Below, piece by piece: positions 27,350-37,838 of a stretch of 64,000 nt of DNA. Position numbers and translations under genes: made by a program. Source of the DNA: Massilia norwichensis (GTDB lineage: Bacteria; Pseudomonadota; Gammaproteobacteria; Burkholderiales; Burkholderiaceae_D); NCBI RefSeq assembly GCF_024753245.1, contig NZ_JANUGX010000006.1:1-64000 (forward strand), in the 5' to 3' direction. Each line of letters starts with the position of its first letter. Position 1 is the stretch's first letter. The notes below the pieces were generated by a model. It was not told the DNA's origin, did not search any database, and was given only the letters and a program-made list of their open reading frames with translations.

Positions 27350-29629
27350 TTATTGCTCGGCTGCCCTAATAAGCTTTTCAGCAGTTTTTGTTGACGTGGG
27401 GTTGACCGACACGATCTTACCGGTATCGGGATTTACTGCCGTCGTGGCATCCTTTCCAATAAATCGCTGCGACGCTCGCCCAAGTTCATCAGTTTTAGTT
27501 TCAGTGATCTTCAAGGGATTTTTTAGTGAGTCCAGTATTCCCTTTGGTCCGACGCCGGCTCGCTTACCCCCATCGCCGATCGCTCTATCTACCGCGTGAC
27601 GAGCAATCGATTTGATTTCCACCCCGTTCTTCGCAACTATGCTTGTCGCTTTACCTGCGGCGCCAGCCGCGACCGCGGCTTCTGCGGGAGCACCAGCAAG
27701 CACAGCAGCTGCAATAGGCGGGCCGAAAAGCATTGCCCCCGTTACAACTGCAGCCGGAACTACGAACGGATCGTAATCCCGCACGTTACCCGATGCGAAA
27801 TCTTTTCGGTATTGGTCGCTGAATGCCTCGGCTGCTCGCTCTTGACGACCATCCGGATCAATGTATTTGTACGGGCTATTACTCGCGTAAGCGTACCGAT
27901 TGAAGCTGCCACCAGTATTCGCATCCGTCACCACCGGATCAATACTCAAAAACCGCCCCGCCACCGGATCATAATACCGCTGCTGCATATACGTCAGCCC
28001 GGTATCCACATCGTTCACATGGCCCGTGAAGCCAATGGTCGGCTGGTCGCCCGAAGCCACATAACCGTAAGGCTCGTAGCGCGTGCGGCTGATCACGTTA
28101 CCCGACGCATCGGTCTTCGCCACCGGACTGCCCAGCCCATCGGTGTGGATATAGGTCACCGAGCCGTTGGTGGCGGCAACGGTGGTCATCGTTTCCGTAT
28201 AGGTCGCGCTGCCGCCGGCACCGCTGGCGGTCCAGGTGCACGAGGACGGATAGCCGACCCAGGCCGACTGCGCCGTCAGTGCGCGCGAGCCGCTCACCGC
28301 CAGCGATTCGTTGACCGTGTAGCCCGTGCCCGACGCCGTGCAGACGTGCGTCAGCGAGGTCGCGTCGGTGGTGCTCCAGGTGGTCATGAAGCTCTGTCCT
28401 GCCGTCAGCGCGGGCCGTGAGACGCTGATGGTCGGCTTCGGTGTCGCCGCAGCCGTGGTGCTGAGTGTTTCGTACACCGTGGTCGTGCCGCCCGGACCGC
28501 TTGCCGTCCAGCTGCAGGAAGACGGATAGCTGACCCAGCCGGCTTGCGCCGTCATCGTGCGCGAGCCGTTGACTGCCAGCGATTCGTTGACGTTGTAGCC
28601 GGTGCCCGAGGCCGAGCAGGTGTGGCTCAGCGAGCTCGCATTCGTCGTGCTCCAGCTCATGGTGAAGTTCTGCCCCGCCACCATTGCCGTGTGCGAAGGA
28701 CTGATGGTCGGCTTGGGGGTGGCTGGCGCCGACACGGTAATGTAGGTGGTGCTGTTCTGCCCGAAGCGCTGGTGGTACTCCCACACCATGCCCCACTGGA
28801 AGGTGTAGGTCCCAACGGTCGAGGGCGCAAGCACCTGGAAGTTGAAGGTAGAGCTCTGGCCCGGCGCGACAGTGGACGAACTCATCGCTACCCGGTTCAC
28901 GCCGAAGGTGTAATTGTTGTCCGTGTTCCCCAGCGAAAAATCTGGTGAGGTCCAGGTCGTATTGCCGGTGTTCTTCAGCGTCATCGAGACGTTGTAATAG
29001 GTCCCCGCCGTCATCGAAGACGGGACGCTGGCCGAGATCAGCTGGGCGTCGTACACCGGCGCCGGCACGGCCACCGTGATCGACGACGCGATGTTGCCGC
29101 CGAACCAGTACATCCCCTCACGCAGCATGCCCCAGCCGAAGGTATAGTTGCCAGGCGTCGAGGGCGCCGTAATGGTGAAACCGAAGACCGCGTTGCCACC
29201 CGGTGCGACAGTGCTGCCGAGGTCGACCCGTCCCACGCCCCAGGTCGTGTTGTCCTGTGGATTCTGTGAACCCAGCCGATACGGATTGGCCATGCCCGGA
29301 TACCAGGTCGTGGTGCCGCTGTTGCGGATCGTGACCGTGACGTAGGCGGTGCTGCCCGGCGCCATCGTCGATGGGGCGGCGATGTTGACGCCGGTAGCGG
29401 CATCGTAATAGTTGGGCTGCGGATCGGGTTCGTCCGGCGGCGGTGGCGGCAGCAAAGTAGAACCAGGCGGCGCCTGGATGTCGGGTGCATCGATCGTGTG
29501 GTTCTGGGCCCAGGACGTTCCGCTGGCGAACGTCAGCATTAGCACGACTGCCAGCGCTGGCAGCATGGTGCGCATGAGGCGCTTCAGCATCGCCGGCGAA
29601 AAGCCAGAAAAATTATGGACGGCCAGCAT
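27350..29629 (-). CDS. Secreted RHS core/toxin protein with NBR1-Ig-like and Ig-like domains
   Basis: The 759-residue protein has a signal peptide (residues about 12-42, ending FASGTSWAQ) and a proline-rich linker. Two NBR1-Ig-like beta-sandwich repeats follow (about 80-190 and 195-300, each with TTW and a FGWGM/FQWGM motif). Then come two Ig-like repeats starting TPKPTIS (about 304-395 and 397-485). An RHS repeat-associated core occupies about 491-594, with YIHTDGLGSPVAKTD, RYYDPVAGRFLSIDP and YKYIDPDG. The variable tip after the core holds a hydrophobic stretch and a C-terminal domain, RHAVDRAIGDGGKRAG to NPDTGKIVSVNPTSTK. This resembles BECR-fold/DUF4258-like RNase toxins, a tentative match. 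The ATG overlaps the upstream RHS gene stop as TAATG, so the two are coupled. Confidence 0.82.
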   Translation of the reverse strand: MLAVHNFSGFSPAMLKRLMRTMLPALAVVLMLTFASGTSWAQNHTIDAPDIQAPPGSTLLPPPPPDEPDPQPNYYDAATGVNIAAPSTMAPGSTAYVTVTIRNSGTTTWYPGMANPYRLGSQNPQDNTTWGVGRVDLGSTVAPGGNAVFGFTITAPSTPGNYTFGWGMLREGMYWFGGNIASSITVAVPAPVYDAQLISASVPSSMTAGTYYNVSMTLKNTGNTTWTSPDFSLGNTDNNYTFGVNRVAMSSSTVAPGQSSTFNFQVLAPSTVGTYTFQWGMVWEYHQRFGQNSTTYITVSAPATPKPTISPSHTAMVAGQNFTMSWSTTNASSLSHTCSASGTGYNVNESLAVNGSRTMTAQAGWVSYPSSCSWTASGPGGTTTVYETLSTTAAATPKPTISVSRPALTAGQSFMTTWSTTDATSLTHVCTASGTGYTVNESLAVSGSRALTAQSAWVGYPSSCTWTASGAGGSATYTETMTTVAATNGSVTYIHTDGLGSPVAKTDASGNVISRTRYEPYGYVASGDQPTIGFTGHVNDVDTGLTYMQQRYYDPVAGRFLSIDPVVTDANTGGSFNRYAYASNSPYKYIDPDGRQERAAEAFSDQYRKDFASGNVRDYDPFVVPAAVVTGAMLFGPPIAAAVLAGAPAEAAVAAGAAGKATSIVAKNGVEIKSIARHAVDRAIGDGGKRAGVGPKGILDSLKNPLKITETKTDELGRASQRFIGKDATTAVNPDTGKIVSVNPTSTKTAEKLIRAAEQ

Positions 29630-32600
29630 TACTTCACCTCCGCGATCTGGTGGTTGTGCAGATAGATGTATTTGGTCGCAGTGCCGCTGGTGGGTGCGAC
29701 GTAGAGCAGTTGGCCGCCCTGGCTGTAGACCTGGATGCGGTTCACACCATCGGTGCCGACCACGCTGACCCGGCGGCCAAGGCCGTCATACACATAGGTC
29801 GCACGGCCTGCCGCGGCCGTCATGCGGTTGGCCATGTCGAAGGTGTAGCTCTGCGCGCCGCGGCTTGTGATGTTGCCTTGCGCGTCGTAGCCGTAGGCGA
29901 AATTGAACTTGGCCGGACCGTTGGTGATGCTGGCCAGGCGATTGGTCGTGTAGTCGATGTTGTGGATCGTGCTGCGCGAGTTCGCACCGCCCGAGATCGA
30001 AGTCGAGGTCAGGTTGTCGAGCGTGTCGTAGCCGTAGGTCGCGGTACCCCAAAGATTGGACGCGGTGGTCGTCTTCAGGCGATTCAGGCCGTCATACGTC
30101 ATGCTGCGCGTCGCCAGGCTTTGCAGTTGGTCGACAATGCTCTCGACGTTGGCGTTCTTGTCGTAGGTGTAGGACTCGTCGAGCACGCCGGCATCGGTGC
30201 TGCGCGACGGCAGGCCACGGGTGTTCTGCGCCAGCGTGCGGCGGATGCCGTTACCGTAGGTGAAACCGGCAATCGCGCCACTCGGGTGGTAGGTGACGCC
30301 GGTCGCATACGTGCCGGCCTGGCGTGGCTCGCCCAGCGCGTTCGGGTTGTACGCCACCGTCAGGTTGTTGCCCGGGTAGCGCAGCTGCGTCAGCGAGCCG
30401 TTGGCGTCATAGCTGCGGCCGATGCTGTAGGTGGTGCCGCCATAGGCCAGGCTCTCGCCTTCGAGCAGGCGACGCTTGTTGTAGCTATACGTCCACTTGC
30501 TGCCGTTCGACGACACCGTGTCCTGCAGGCCATCTAGCGTGTAGGTCCGGTTGATGGCGGCGCTGCCATCGCCGAAGCTTGTGTCCTTCAGGCGATTGCG
30601 CAAGTCATAGGTGAAGGACATCTTCCGGGCATCGGTAACGCTCGTCGTATTGCAAGACGTCGTCGACGGCAGGGCCAGGCCGGTGGCGCGCCAGGCCACG
30701 TTATTCGCCAGGTCGTAGTCCTGCACCGTGGCGCCGGTTTCGGGCTCGATCGTCTTGCACAGGCGCTCATTGCCATCGTAGACATAGCTGCGCGTCTGGC
30801 TCAGGCCGGCGCCGCTGCGCGTGATCGACTTTGTCTTGTCGAAGACGTCGCGCGCGATACCGAGTGCCACCCCTTCCGGCATCGTGACGCTGGTGATCGC
30901 GTCTTCGCTTGGCTGGTCGAAGGCCTGATAGCTGTAGTAGGTGCTATTGCCTTTCGCATCGACGTACTGTTTCCTGAAACCGTCCAGGTAATAATAGTAT
31001 TCGTTGAGCGTGCCGAGCTCGCTGCTGGTCGACTGCGTGGTGAGACGGCCGAGCGCGTCGTAGCCGCTGGAGACGCCGCCCGAGATGCTCTGGTAGTTGC
31101 GTTGCGGGTAGGATTCGAAAGTGGTGCAGGCTTCGAAGTCGTACTGGCGCTTGACAATGCGCGAAGTGCCGGCGGCGTCGGTGCTGTCGTAGCGTTCCAC
31201 GTAGATCGGACGCCAGAGCGCGTCGAGATAACTGATTTCTTTCGCGCCGCCGGTGGTGACTGTCTGCTTCCAGTGGCCTGCGCCCAGATCGTATTCCTGC
31301 GCGCCGACCGGGGCAAACGAAAGCGTGGTCTGATTCCACGTCACCGAATCGGCTGACGGATAGGTGATCGATGCCAGGCGGCCCATGGCGTCATAGCCAA
31401 AGAAGTGGGTCGAGCCGGCCTCGTTGGTCAGCGAGGTGATCTTGCCGAGGTTGTCTACCGCCGCCGTCTCGAAACTGCCGTCCGGGTAGTCGATGCGCTG
31501 GGCGATGCCGCGCTTGTAATTCGAATAGGTGGTCGGCGGGTTCTTGCCGTCCGAGACAGTCTTGATGGTACCGTCGGTGTAATACGTGAACGCGTTCTGC
31601 AGCTTGCCGAACTTGGTGACGCTCAGCACTGTAGACACGTTCGGGTCGAAGGTGTTCAGCTGCATCACCTTGCCGGTATTGAGCTCGGTCACCTGCTTGA
31701 CCTGGCCGAGTATCCATTTGGTGAGGTTGTCTTCATACAGTGTCTGTTCGACACGCCCGCTGTTCAGGCTGCTGTAGCGGTTGACTTTCGTCGGCCGTGC
31801 GAAGCTGTCGAATTCCGTCGCTTCCCAAGTAAAAGTGGCACCTTGCTGCACAGTGTCGCGGCGGTCGACTTCGGTGGTGCGCGCCGCCATCGTGCCATCC
31901 CCACGGGGCTGCAGGCTGTAACCGCGCGGCGCCACCGGTTCGCGGTAGTGCAGGCTGGTCGAACGCAGGACTTCGCCGCTCGCGCTGACGGTTTCGGTAC
32001 TAGCGGGCTGCCCTTCCGTTTGCTGGAACAGGGTACCGAAGGTGTGCCTGGTTATATTGCCAGCCGGGTCCGTGACACTGACGGTCTTGGTGTCGACGCA
32101 GTTATTGCACGGCGCCCAGCTCGACGCCTCGACCGGGTACTGCGTCCTCCAGGTCAAGGGCAACAGACCGGGACCACTGATGGTCTTCTTCGTCAGCGCA
32201 TACGTGTCGAAATTCTTCGCATACATCGGCTTGTATGTCTCGTTCGACAAGTCATGCCGGCAATCGTAGAACACGTTGGAGCGACCATGGCGCGTTGCCG
32301 TCAGCATGAAGTTGCCGATGGCGCCGGAAGGATGCGTCATCGATCCCGTGATCTCGCTGGGCGAGAAATTGCCAGGGACATCGCAGCTGCCTCCACCGAG
32401 ATACTGGATACCACTTAGCAAATTGCCGATTCCGCTCAGTTGCCATGCCGAACCATCCGGCAGCGTGACGGTTTGCAGTTGTCCAATGCTATCGTAGGCA
32501 TAGCGCCAGGTGCGTGTGCCATCCGTCACGGAAGACACGAGGTTGGAAGCCGTCGAGCCGGGGGTCTGGTAATTCAAGGTGATCGTGCGCGATGCGCCGG

Positions 32601-33561
32601 AAGCGTCATTCGCAACGATGCTCTTCAACTGCCACTTGTTGGTAGTGTCGTAGGTATAAGTGACTGTGTTTCCGAAGCGGTCGGTCACTTGGGTCGGCAA
32701 GATCCAGATTTCGACGCGGCTGAGCTGTGGGTTTTGCGGCACTGTCGGCGTTTCCACACCGCCTCCGACGCTGGTGGTCGTGCCCGTGGTGGCGCTGGTT
32801 TCGGGAGAACCCGCGGCGCCGTCCGCTTTTTCAGGCGCCACTGGCGCGTTGGAGAGCTCAGGGGCGGACGAGGATTTCTCCAGCGGCTGGTAGTTGCGGC
32901 TTACCATCCAGTCGAAGCGATATTCGGTGCCGTCCGGCGAGACGGCGACGAAAGCCTCTCCACTGCTGCCATTGCCGGCTGCCATGCTCGACAGGCAGCG
33001 GATCGCCCAGTTGTTTCGGGTGACGATGGGATAGCTATTGCCGGTTGGTGCTGTTTGGAATTCAGTGCTTCGTTGCAGCATTTCTTGGTCGCCAACGCCT
33101 GGCACGTAGATGAAGCTGCCATGCCAGTATTCAGTGCCGCTCCACGACGCGGTTGGGCTGGTAGCGTCGGGCGCTCGACTGAACTGGCTGCAGCGCGCGG
33201 TCGTGCCGCCAGTCGTCGTCCATCCTTTTTGCCGGGAGAAGATCCCGTGCAAGTGCGGAATTTCGATATCCCATCGGCCGAACAGGGTCTCCTCCAGCCA
33301 GTCCTCGCCCACCTTGATATGCCGGCCCACTTCGACCGGCAATCCGCTATTGCCCGGCAAGGAAACATCCTTCTGAATAAATTCCAATCCGCCCGTATAA
33401 AGATTGACCTTGTCGCCGAACAGGTCGGCACCGAGCCGGGTTACCGCCTGGGGGGCGCGGATCAATTTGTTCTGATCGCTATAAGTAGTAGCCGTTTGCG
33501 CATATGCGGCCTGGACGGCCATGGCAATGGTAAGGACTGCGAACTTCTTGTTGGTTTTCAT
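29629..33561 (-). CDS. Secreted RHS/YD-repeat protein (shell part)
   Basis: The 1310-residue protein has an N-terminal signal peptide (AVLTIAMAVQAAYAQ, cleavage near residue 21). An N-terminal region with cysteines leads into a long array of YD/RHS repeats from about residue 290 to the end, for example YDSIGQLQTVTLPDGS, YDAMGRLASITYP and YDGLGRRVSVVGTDG. Such repeats build a hollow beta-cage around toxic cargo in RHS and TcC proteins. The protein stops at YIYLHNHQIAEVK, exactly where single-chain RHS proteins normally continue into the TDGLGSP core. That core is encoded in the next, overlapping gene. No T6SS PAAR or trimeric-spike domain is visible, so Sec export is the likely route. Confidence 0.85.
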   Translation of the reverse strand: MKTNKKFAVLTIAMAVQAAYAQTATTYSDQNKLIRAPQAVTRLGADLFGDKVNLYTGGLEFIQKDVSLPGNSGLPVEVGRHIKVGEDWLEETLFGRWDIEIPHLHGIFSRQKGWTTTGGTTARCSQFSRAPDATSPTASWSGTEYWHGSFIYVPGVGDQEMLQRSTEFQTAPTGNSYPIVTRNNWAIRCLSSMAAGNGSSGEAFVAVSPDGTEYRFDWMVSRNYQPLEKSSSAPELSNAPVAPEKADGAAGSPETSATTGTTTSVGGGVETPTVPQNPQLSRVEIWILPTQVTDRFGNTVTYTYDTTNKWQLKSIVANDASGASRTITLNYQTPGSTASNLVSSVTDGTRTWRYAYDSIGQLQTVTLPDGSAWQLSGIGNLLSGIQYLGGGSCDVPGNFSPSEITGSMTHPSGAIGNFMLTATRHGRSNVFYDCRHDLSNETYKPMYAKNFDTYALTKKTISGPGLLPLTWRTQYPVEASSWAPCNNCVDTKTVSVTDPAGNITRHTFGTLFQQTEGQPASTETVSASGEVLRSTSLHYREPVAPRGYSLQPRGDGTMAARTTEVDRRDTVQQGATFTWEATEFDSFARPTKVNRYSSLNSGRVEQTLYEDNLTKWILGQVKQVTELNTGKVMQLNTFDPNVSTVLSVTKFGKLQNAFTYYTDGTIKTVSDGKNPPTTYSNYKRGIAQRIDYPDGSFETAAVDNLGKITSLTNEAGSTHFFGYDAMGRLASITYPSADSVTWNQTTLSFAPVGAQEYDLGAGHWKQTVTTGGAKEISYLDALWRPIYVERYDSTDAAGTSRIVKRQYDFEACTTFESYPQRNYQSISGGVSSGYDALGRLTTQSTSSELGTLNEYYYYLDGFRKQYVDAKGNSTYYSYQAFDQPSEDAITSVTMPEGVALGIARDVFDKTKSITRSGAGLSQTRSYVYDGNERLCKTIEPETGATVQDYDLANNVAWRATGLALPSTTSCNTTSVTDARKMSFTYDLRNRLKDTSFGDGSAAINRTYTLDGLQDTVSSNGSKWTYSYNKRRLLEGESLAYGGTTYSIGRSYDANGSLTQLRYPGNNLTVAYNPNALGEPRQAGTYATGVTYHPSGAIAGFTYGNGIRRTLAQNTRGLPSRSTDAGVLDESYTYDKNANVESIVDQLQSLATRSMTYDGLNRLKTTTASNLWGTATYGYDTLDNLTSTSISGGANSRSTIHNIDYTTNRLASITNGPAKFNFAYGYDAQGNITSRGAQSYTFDMANRMTAAAGRATYVYDGLGRRVSVVGTDGVNRIQVYSQGGQLLYVAPTSGTATKYIYLHNHQIAEVK

Positions 33562-33780
33562 ATGGCTATGAGGGAAGTTCCAATGGGAAATCCCATGTTG
33601 CCATTACATATGCGTGAGAAAACTCACCAAAAGTTACATACAACAATTATTTTTTCGCAATGCACTCGTTTCACACTTGCAATAAACGGAGCGATACCGA
33701 CCTGCCGTCCAATACCAATGAATGGAGTCGACATGTTCGGAACAAGCCATCCACGCCCTCCTGACCGTAAAGAGGTAGCC

Positions 33781-34398
33781 ATGCAAATCGTCCAGCAAAA
33801 ACAGCGGCCCTTTGCCGGCACCGAACTGACAATCGAGAACCCGCCCTCCGGCGAAGTCGCGCCGCCGCCCGACGCCCCGCCGATCCGTTTCAGCGTCTCG
33901 TACACGCTGGCCGAATACATGAGCATCCTGCGCGCCCACCTCGGCTTCATCCTGCGCCATACGCCGAAAGGAAAACGGCTGCGCCAGACCTGGCTACCGC
34001 TCGAAATCGGCGTGTTTGCCGCCTTGACCGCGTGGATGCTCGATCCGGGCTGGGCCAGCGGCGCGTTCGCTGCCGTCAGCGCCCTCGCCTTCCTCTCGCT
34101 GCCGTTCACGCTGGATGTATGGGTTGCGCTGATCGCGCCGCCGGTCTTCTTCCTGAAAAAACGCCGCATGCCGGTGTGCGAATTCCGCATCGACGGCCAG
34201 GGCATCGCCCGCACGTCGCGGCTCGGCATCTTTGAAAAAAGCTGGGATGAGGTGAAAATGGTGCGCCGCTACGAGCGCGGCTACCTGCTGATGTTTGCGA
34301 AGGGCGGGATTCCGATTCCCTTCCGCTGCCTGGACCAGTGCCAACGCGAACAGCTGCGTGGCTACACCGCCGGCCGAGTCCAGGCCGCGGCGGTTTGA
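33781..34398 (+). CDS. YcxB-like membrane protein
   Basis: The 205-residue product starts at an ATG preceded by AGAGG. It has a cytoplasmic N-terminus (IRFSVSYTLAEYMSILRAHL), two adjacent membrane segments (about residues 76-125) and a C-terminal PH-like domain. The C-terminal region EFRIDGQGIARTSRLGIFEK to WDEVKMVRRYERGYLLMF is typical of YcxB-type proteins. The function of that family is unknown. The frame is open far upstream on the antisense of the RHS gene, which is not coding. It is divergent from the RHS operon across about 220 bases and convergent with the next gene. Confidence 0.8.
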   Translation: MQIVQQKQRPFAGTELTIENPPSGEVAPPPDAPPIRFSVSYTLAEYMSILRAHLGFILRHTPKGKRLRQTWLPLEIGVFAALTAWMLDPGWASGAFAAVSALAFLSLPFTLDVWVALIAPPVFFLKKRRMPVCEFRIDGQGIARTSRLGIFEKSWDEVKMVRRYERGYLLMFAKGGIPIPFRCLDQCQREQLRGYTAGRVQAAAV

Positions 34399-34405
34399 AC
34401 CACGC

Positions 34406-34816
34406 TTATTTGTCCGGCGTCGCTGCGAAAGAACCCTGCCCCGGCTGCCTGGGCACATGCACCCAGCGCCCATCGACCCGCCGGAAGTCCAGCGTATCGA
34501 AGTAATGGGCGATGCCGCCGTATTCCATCCTCACCTGAGCGGTATCGCCGTCCAGGCGGGCGCCGGCGAAGCGGCTGTGCGGCTCGCCGTTGGCGCTGAC
34601 GCAGCCGGCGGCAAAGGCGCCGCCTCGGTCGGCGACATCCGGGCCGATGACGGTGCGGATCTCGGGCGGCAGCCCGGCCAGCGAGTCGATCTCGCCCGGC
34701 TGCGGGGCGGTCTGTGCTGCGGTCTGTGCTGCCGCCGGCTCGGCGGACGATGCCGGCAGGCCGGTGCCGGCTGCAATCGCAAAGATGAGAGGCATGATCG
34801 GGTTCCGGTAGCGCAT
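34406..34816 (-). CDS. Hypothetical exported protein
   Basis: The 136-residue product begins with a signal peptide (MRYRNPIMPLIFAIAAGTGL, cleavage after ASSAEPAAA). A Q/A-rich linker and a compact region with YGGIAHYFDTLDFRRVDGRW follow, which looks like a small beta-rich periplasmic domain. The ATG at 34816 is chosen because AAGGA lies seven bases upstream; an ATG at 34846 is in frame but has no such site. I do not recognise a family. It follows the 166-residue membrane protein gene on the same strand with a 31-bp gap. Confidence 0.7.
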   Translation of the reverse strand: MRYRNPIMPLIFAIAAGTGLPASSAEPAAAQTAAQTAPQPGEIDSLAGLPPEIRTVIGPDVADRGGAFAAGCVSANGEPHSRFAGARLDGDTAQVRMEYGGIAHYFDTLDFRRVDGRWVHVPRQPGQGSFAATPDK

Positions 34817-34847
34817 CGCGGTTCCTTCGAGGGGGTTCCGGAACATT

Positions 34848-35348
34848 CTACCCCTTCTCTTCGAGTTTGACGTCCTCGCTTTTCGCTTCTTTCATCGCTT
34901 CCGGCTCCAGCACTTCCGCCTCCTTGTTGAAGCGGATGAACAGGCCCCAGCCGGCCAGCAGGATGCCGGCTGCCACCAGCACCGAGGCCGCGTGCGGCAG
35001 CAGTTCCGGCTCTTCGTGCAGCGCCTTGAAGGTGCCGACCAGGCCCTCGATCGATAGCGCCACCACCACCACGACCATGAAGCGCGACAGGTAGCGGCGT
35101 ACGCGCGTCGGGGCGCTGATGTGGGCGTCGCGGATGACTTCTTCCTCGGCGATGGTCTGGGAAATCTGCAGCGACACCACGGCGATCGCCAGCAGGCCGA
35201 TCGCTTCGATCGCACTTTCGGCACCCTGGCCCACTTCGGCGCCGATGGCTTTCCAGCCCGTCAGTGCGGCAAGCACCATCAGCAGGAAGGAAATGGCGAC
35301 GAACAGCACGGCAATGACGGCATGGATGGTGGAGAAGAAGGCTTTCAA
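34848..35348 (-). CDS. Hypothetical four-helix membrane protein
   Basis: The 166-residue product has four predicted membrane helices: IHAVIAVLFVAISFLLMVLA, the segment around AIGLLAIAVVSLQISQTIA, FMVVVVVALSIEGLVGTF and SVLVAAGILLAGWGLFI. A charged C-terminal tail (EAMKEAKSEDVKLEEKG) follows. The TTG at 35348 is preferred as start because AGGAG sits five bases upstream; the frame runs open to 35438 without another good site. No family function is known to me. It is divergent from the GNAT gene. Confidence 0.72.
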   Translation of the reverse strand: MKAFFSTIHAVIAVLFVAISFLLMVLAALTGWKAIGAEVGQGAESAIEAIGLLAIAVVSLQISQTIAEEEVIRDAHISAPTRVRRYLSRFMVVVVVALSIEGLVGTFKALHEEPELLPHAASVLVAAGILLAGWGLFIRFNKEAEVLEPEAMKEAKSEDVKLEEKG

Positions 35349-35429
35349 GGGGGCTCCTATGCAATGGGTCTGTCCAGATTGTGCACCATCCCCAGCCAAT
35401 CGCTCGCACGGCAGCGTTATAATTCTTTC

Positions 35430-35971
35430 ATGACCCAACTACATGCCGGCCGCTTCCTGCTTCGTCCCTTCATCATGGCGGACGCCCCCGCCTTTGCCGC
35501 GGCGGTACGCGAATCGGCGGCCGATCCGGGGTCCGGTCTCGGCCAGTGGATGGGCTGGGCCCATGCCGCCTACAGCATCGACGAGGCCCGCTCCTGGATC
35601 GCGTTCTGCGAGACCGCGCGCGCGGCCGGCCACGCCCACGAATTCGGCATCTTCCTCGACGATGGCAGCACCCTGGTCGGCGGCGCCGGCCTGAACCAGC
35701 TCAATACGGTCAACGCCTTCTGCAACCTGGGCTACTGGACACGGGCTTCGCAGCAGAGACAGGGCGCGGCGCCGGCTGCCGTCCAGGCGCTGGCAAGGCA
35801 CGCGTTCGGGGAGCTGAAACAGGCGCGCGTCGAAATCGTGATCGCCGACGGCAACCTGCCCAGCATGGCGGTGGCGCGCAAGGCCGGCGCCGTCCACGAG
35901 TGCCTGGCCCGCAAGCGCCTGCAGCTGCGCGGCGCGGCGGTCAATGCGCACGTGTTTTCGCTGATCCCGGA

Positions 35972-35975
<4 letters not shown>
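35430..35975 (+). CDS. GNAT-family N-acetyltransferase
   Basis: This 181-residue protein resembles the RimJ/RimL-type GNAT enzymes that acetylate protein N-termini or small molecules with acetyl-CoA. Features are [20 protein letters not shown] at the N-terminus and the [20 protein letters not shown] acetyl-CoA region, where the usual R/Q-x-x-G-x-A signature is RQGAAP. The segment [20 protein letters not shown] is the conserved penultimate helix. A TATAAT lies at 35418-35423, only six bases before the ATG, so the mRNA may be nearly leaderless. The stop overlaps the glpK stop by three to four bases in convergent orientation. Confidence 0.88.
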
Positions 35976-37465
<1,490 letters not shown>

Positions 37466-37487
37466 CGTCGTGACCGTGAATTATGTG

Positions 37488-37831
37488 TAAAGCAGGCCGA
37501 TAGGCCGGATTCTGTGTAGTGGTCTCCCTTGCGGGACGCCCCTATGACAGCCATTCCTCTAGGCGCCGAATTACTCCGGCGCTCAAGCTTCCTACCCGCA
37601 CGCTCCGCGAGCAACATCAACGCGTGCCTATTTGGAATTGCTCCAGGTGGAGGTTACCGCGTTTCACCGTAACTTAATACGCTCGTCTCTGTGGCCCTAT
37701 TCCTCGCCTTATACCTGGCTTGCGCCAGGCTTTCGGCGGACGGCCGTTAACCGTCACCCCGCTCTGTGGAGTCCGGACCTTCCTCCCGCCGGTATCTTGC
37801 GATACCAGCCAGCGGCTGTCTGGCCTGCTTC
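37488..37831 (-). ncRNA. rnpB: RNase P RNA, bacterial type A
   Basis: RNase P RNA is the catalytic RNA that matures tRNA 5' ends. On the minus strand the gene starts GAAGCAGGCCAGACAGCCGC and continues with the conserved core GGGAGGAAGGTCCGGACTCC, then ACAGAGCGGGGTGACGG. The 3' part has AGAGGAATGGCTGTCATAGG and ends in GGCCTATCGGCCTGCTTTAC, which pairs back with the 5' end (P1/P2). Length is about 344 nt. Ends are set by similarity of the terminal helix and may shift a few bases. Confidence 0.95.
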
Positions 37832-37838
37832 ACGGGCA

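Noticed and set aside
28700..33400. Repetitive sequence of the RHS gene as a CRISPR or satellite array
   Set aside because: Similarity is at protein level (YD and Ig-like repeats) with no short identical direct repeats and spacers.
32440..33780. Upstream extension of the YcxB-like gene frame
   Set aside because: It runs antisense to the RHS gene and reads as low-complexity shadow; the ATG at 33781 with AGAGG is the real start.
37488..37831. Short protein frames across the rnpB region
   Set aside because: The sequence folds and aligns as RNase P RNA; the open frames are incidental.
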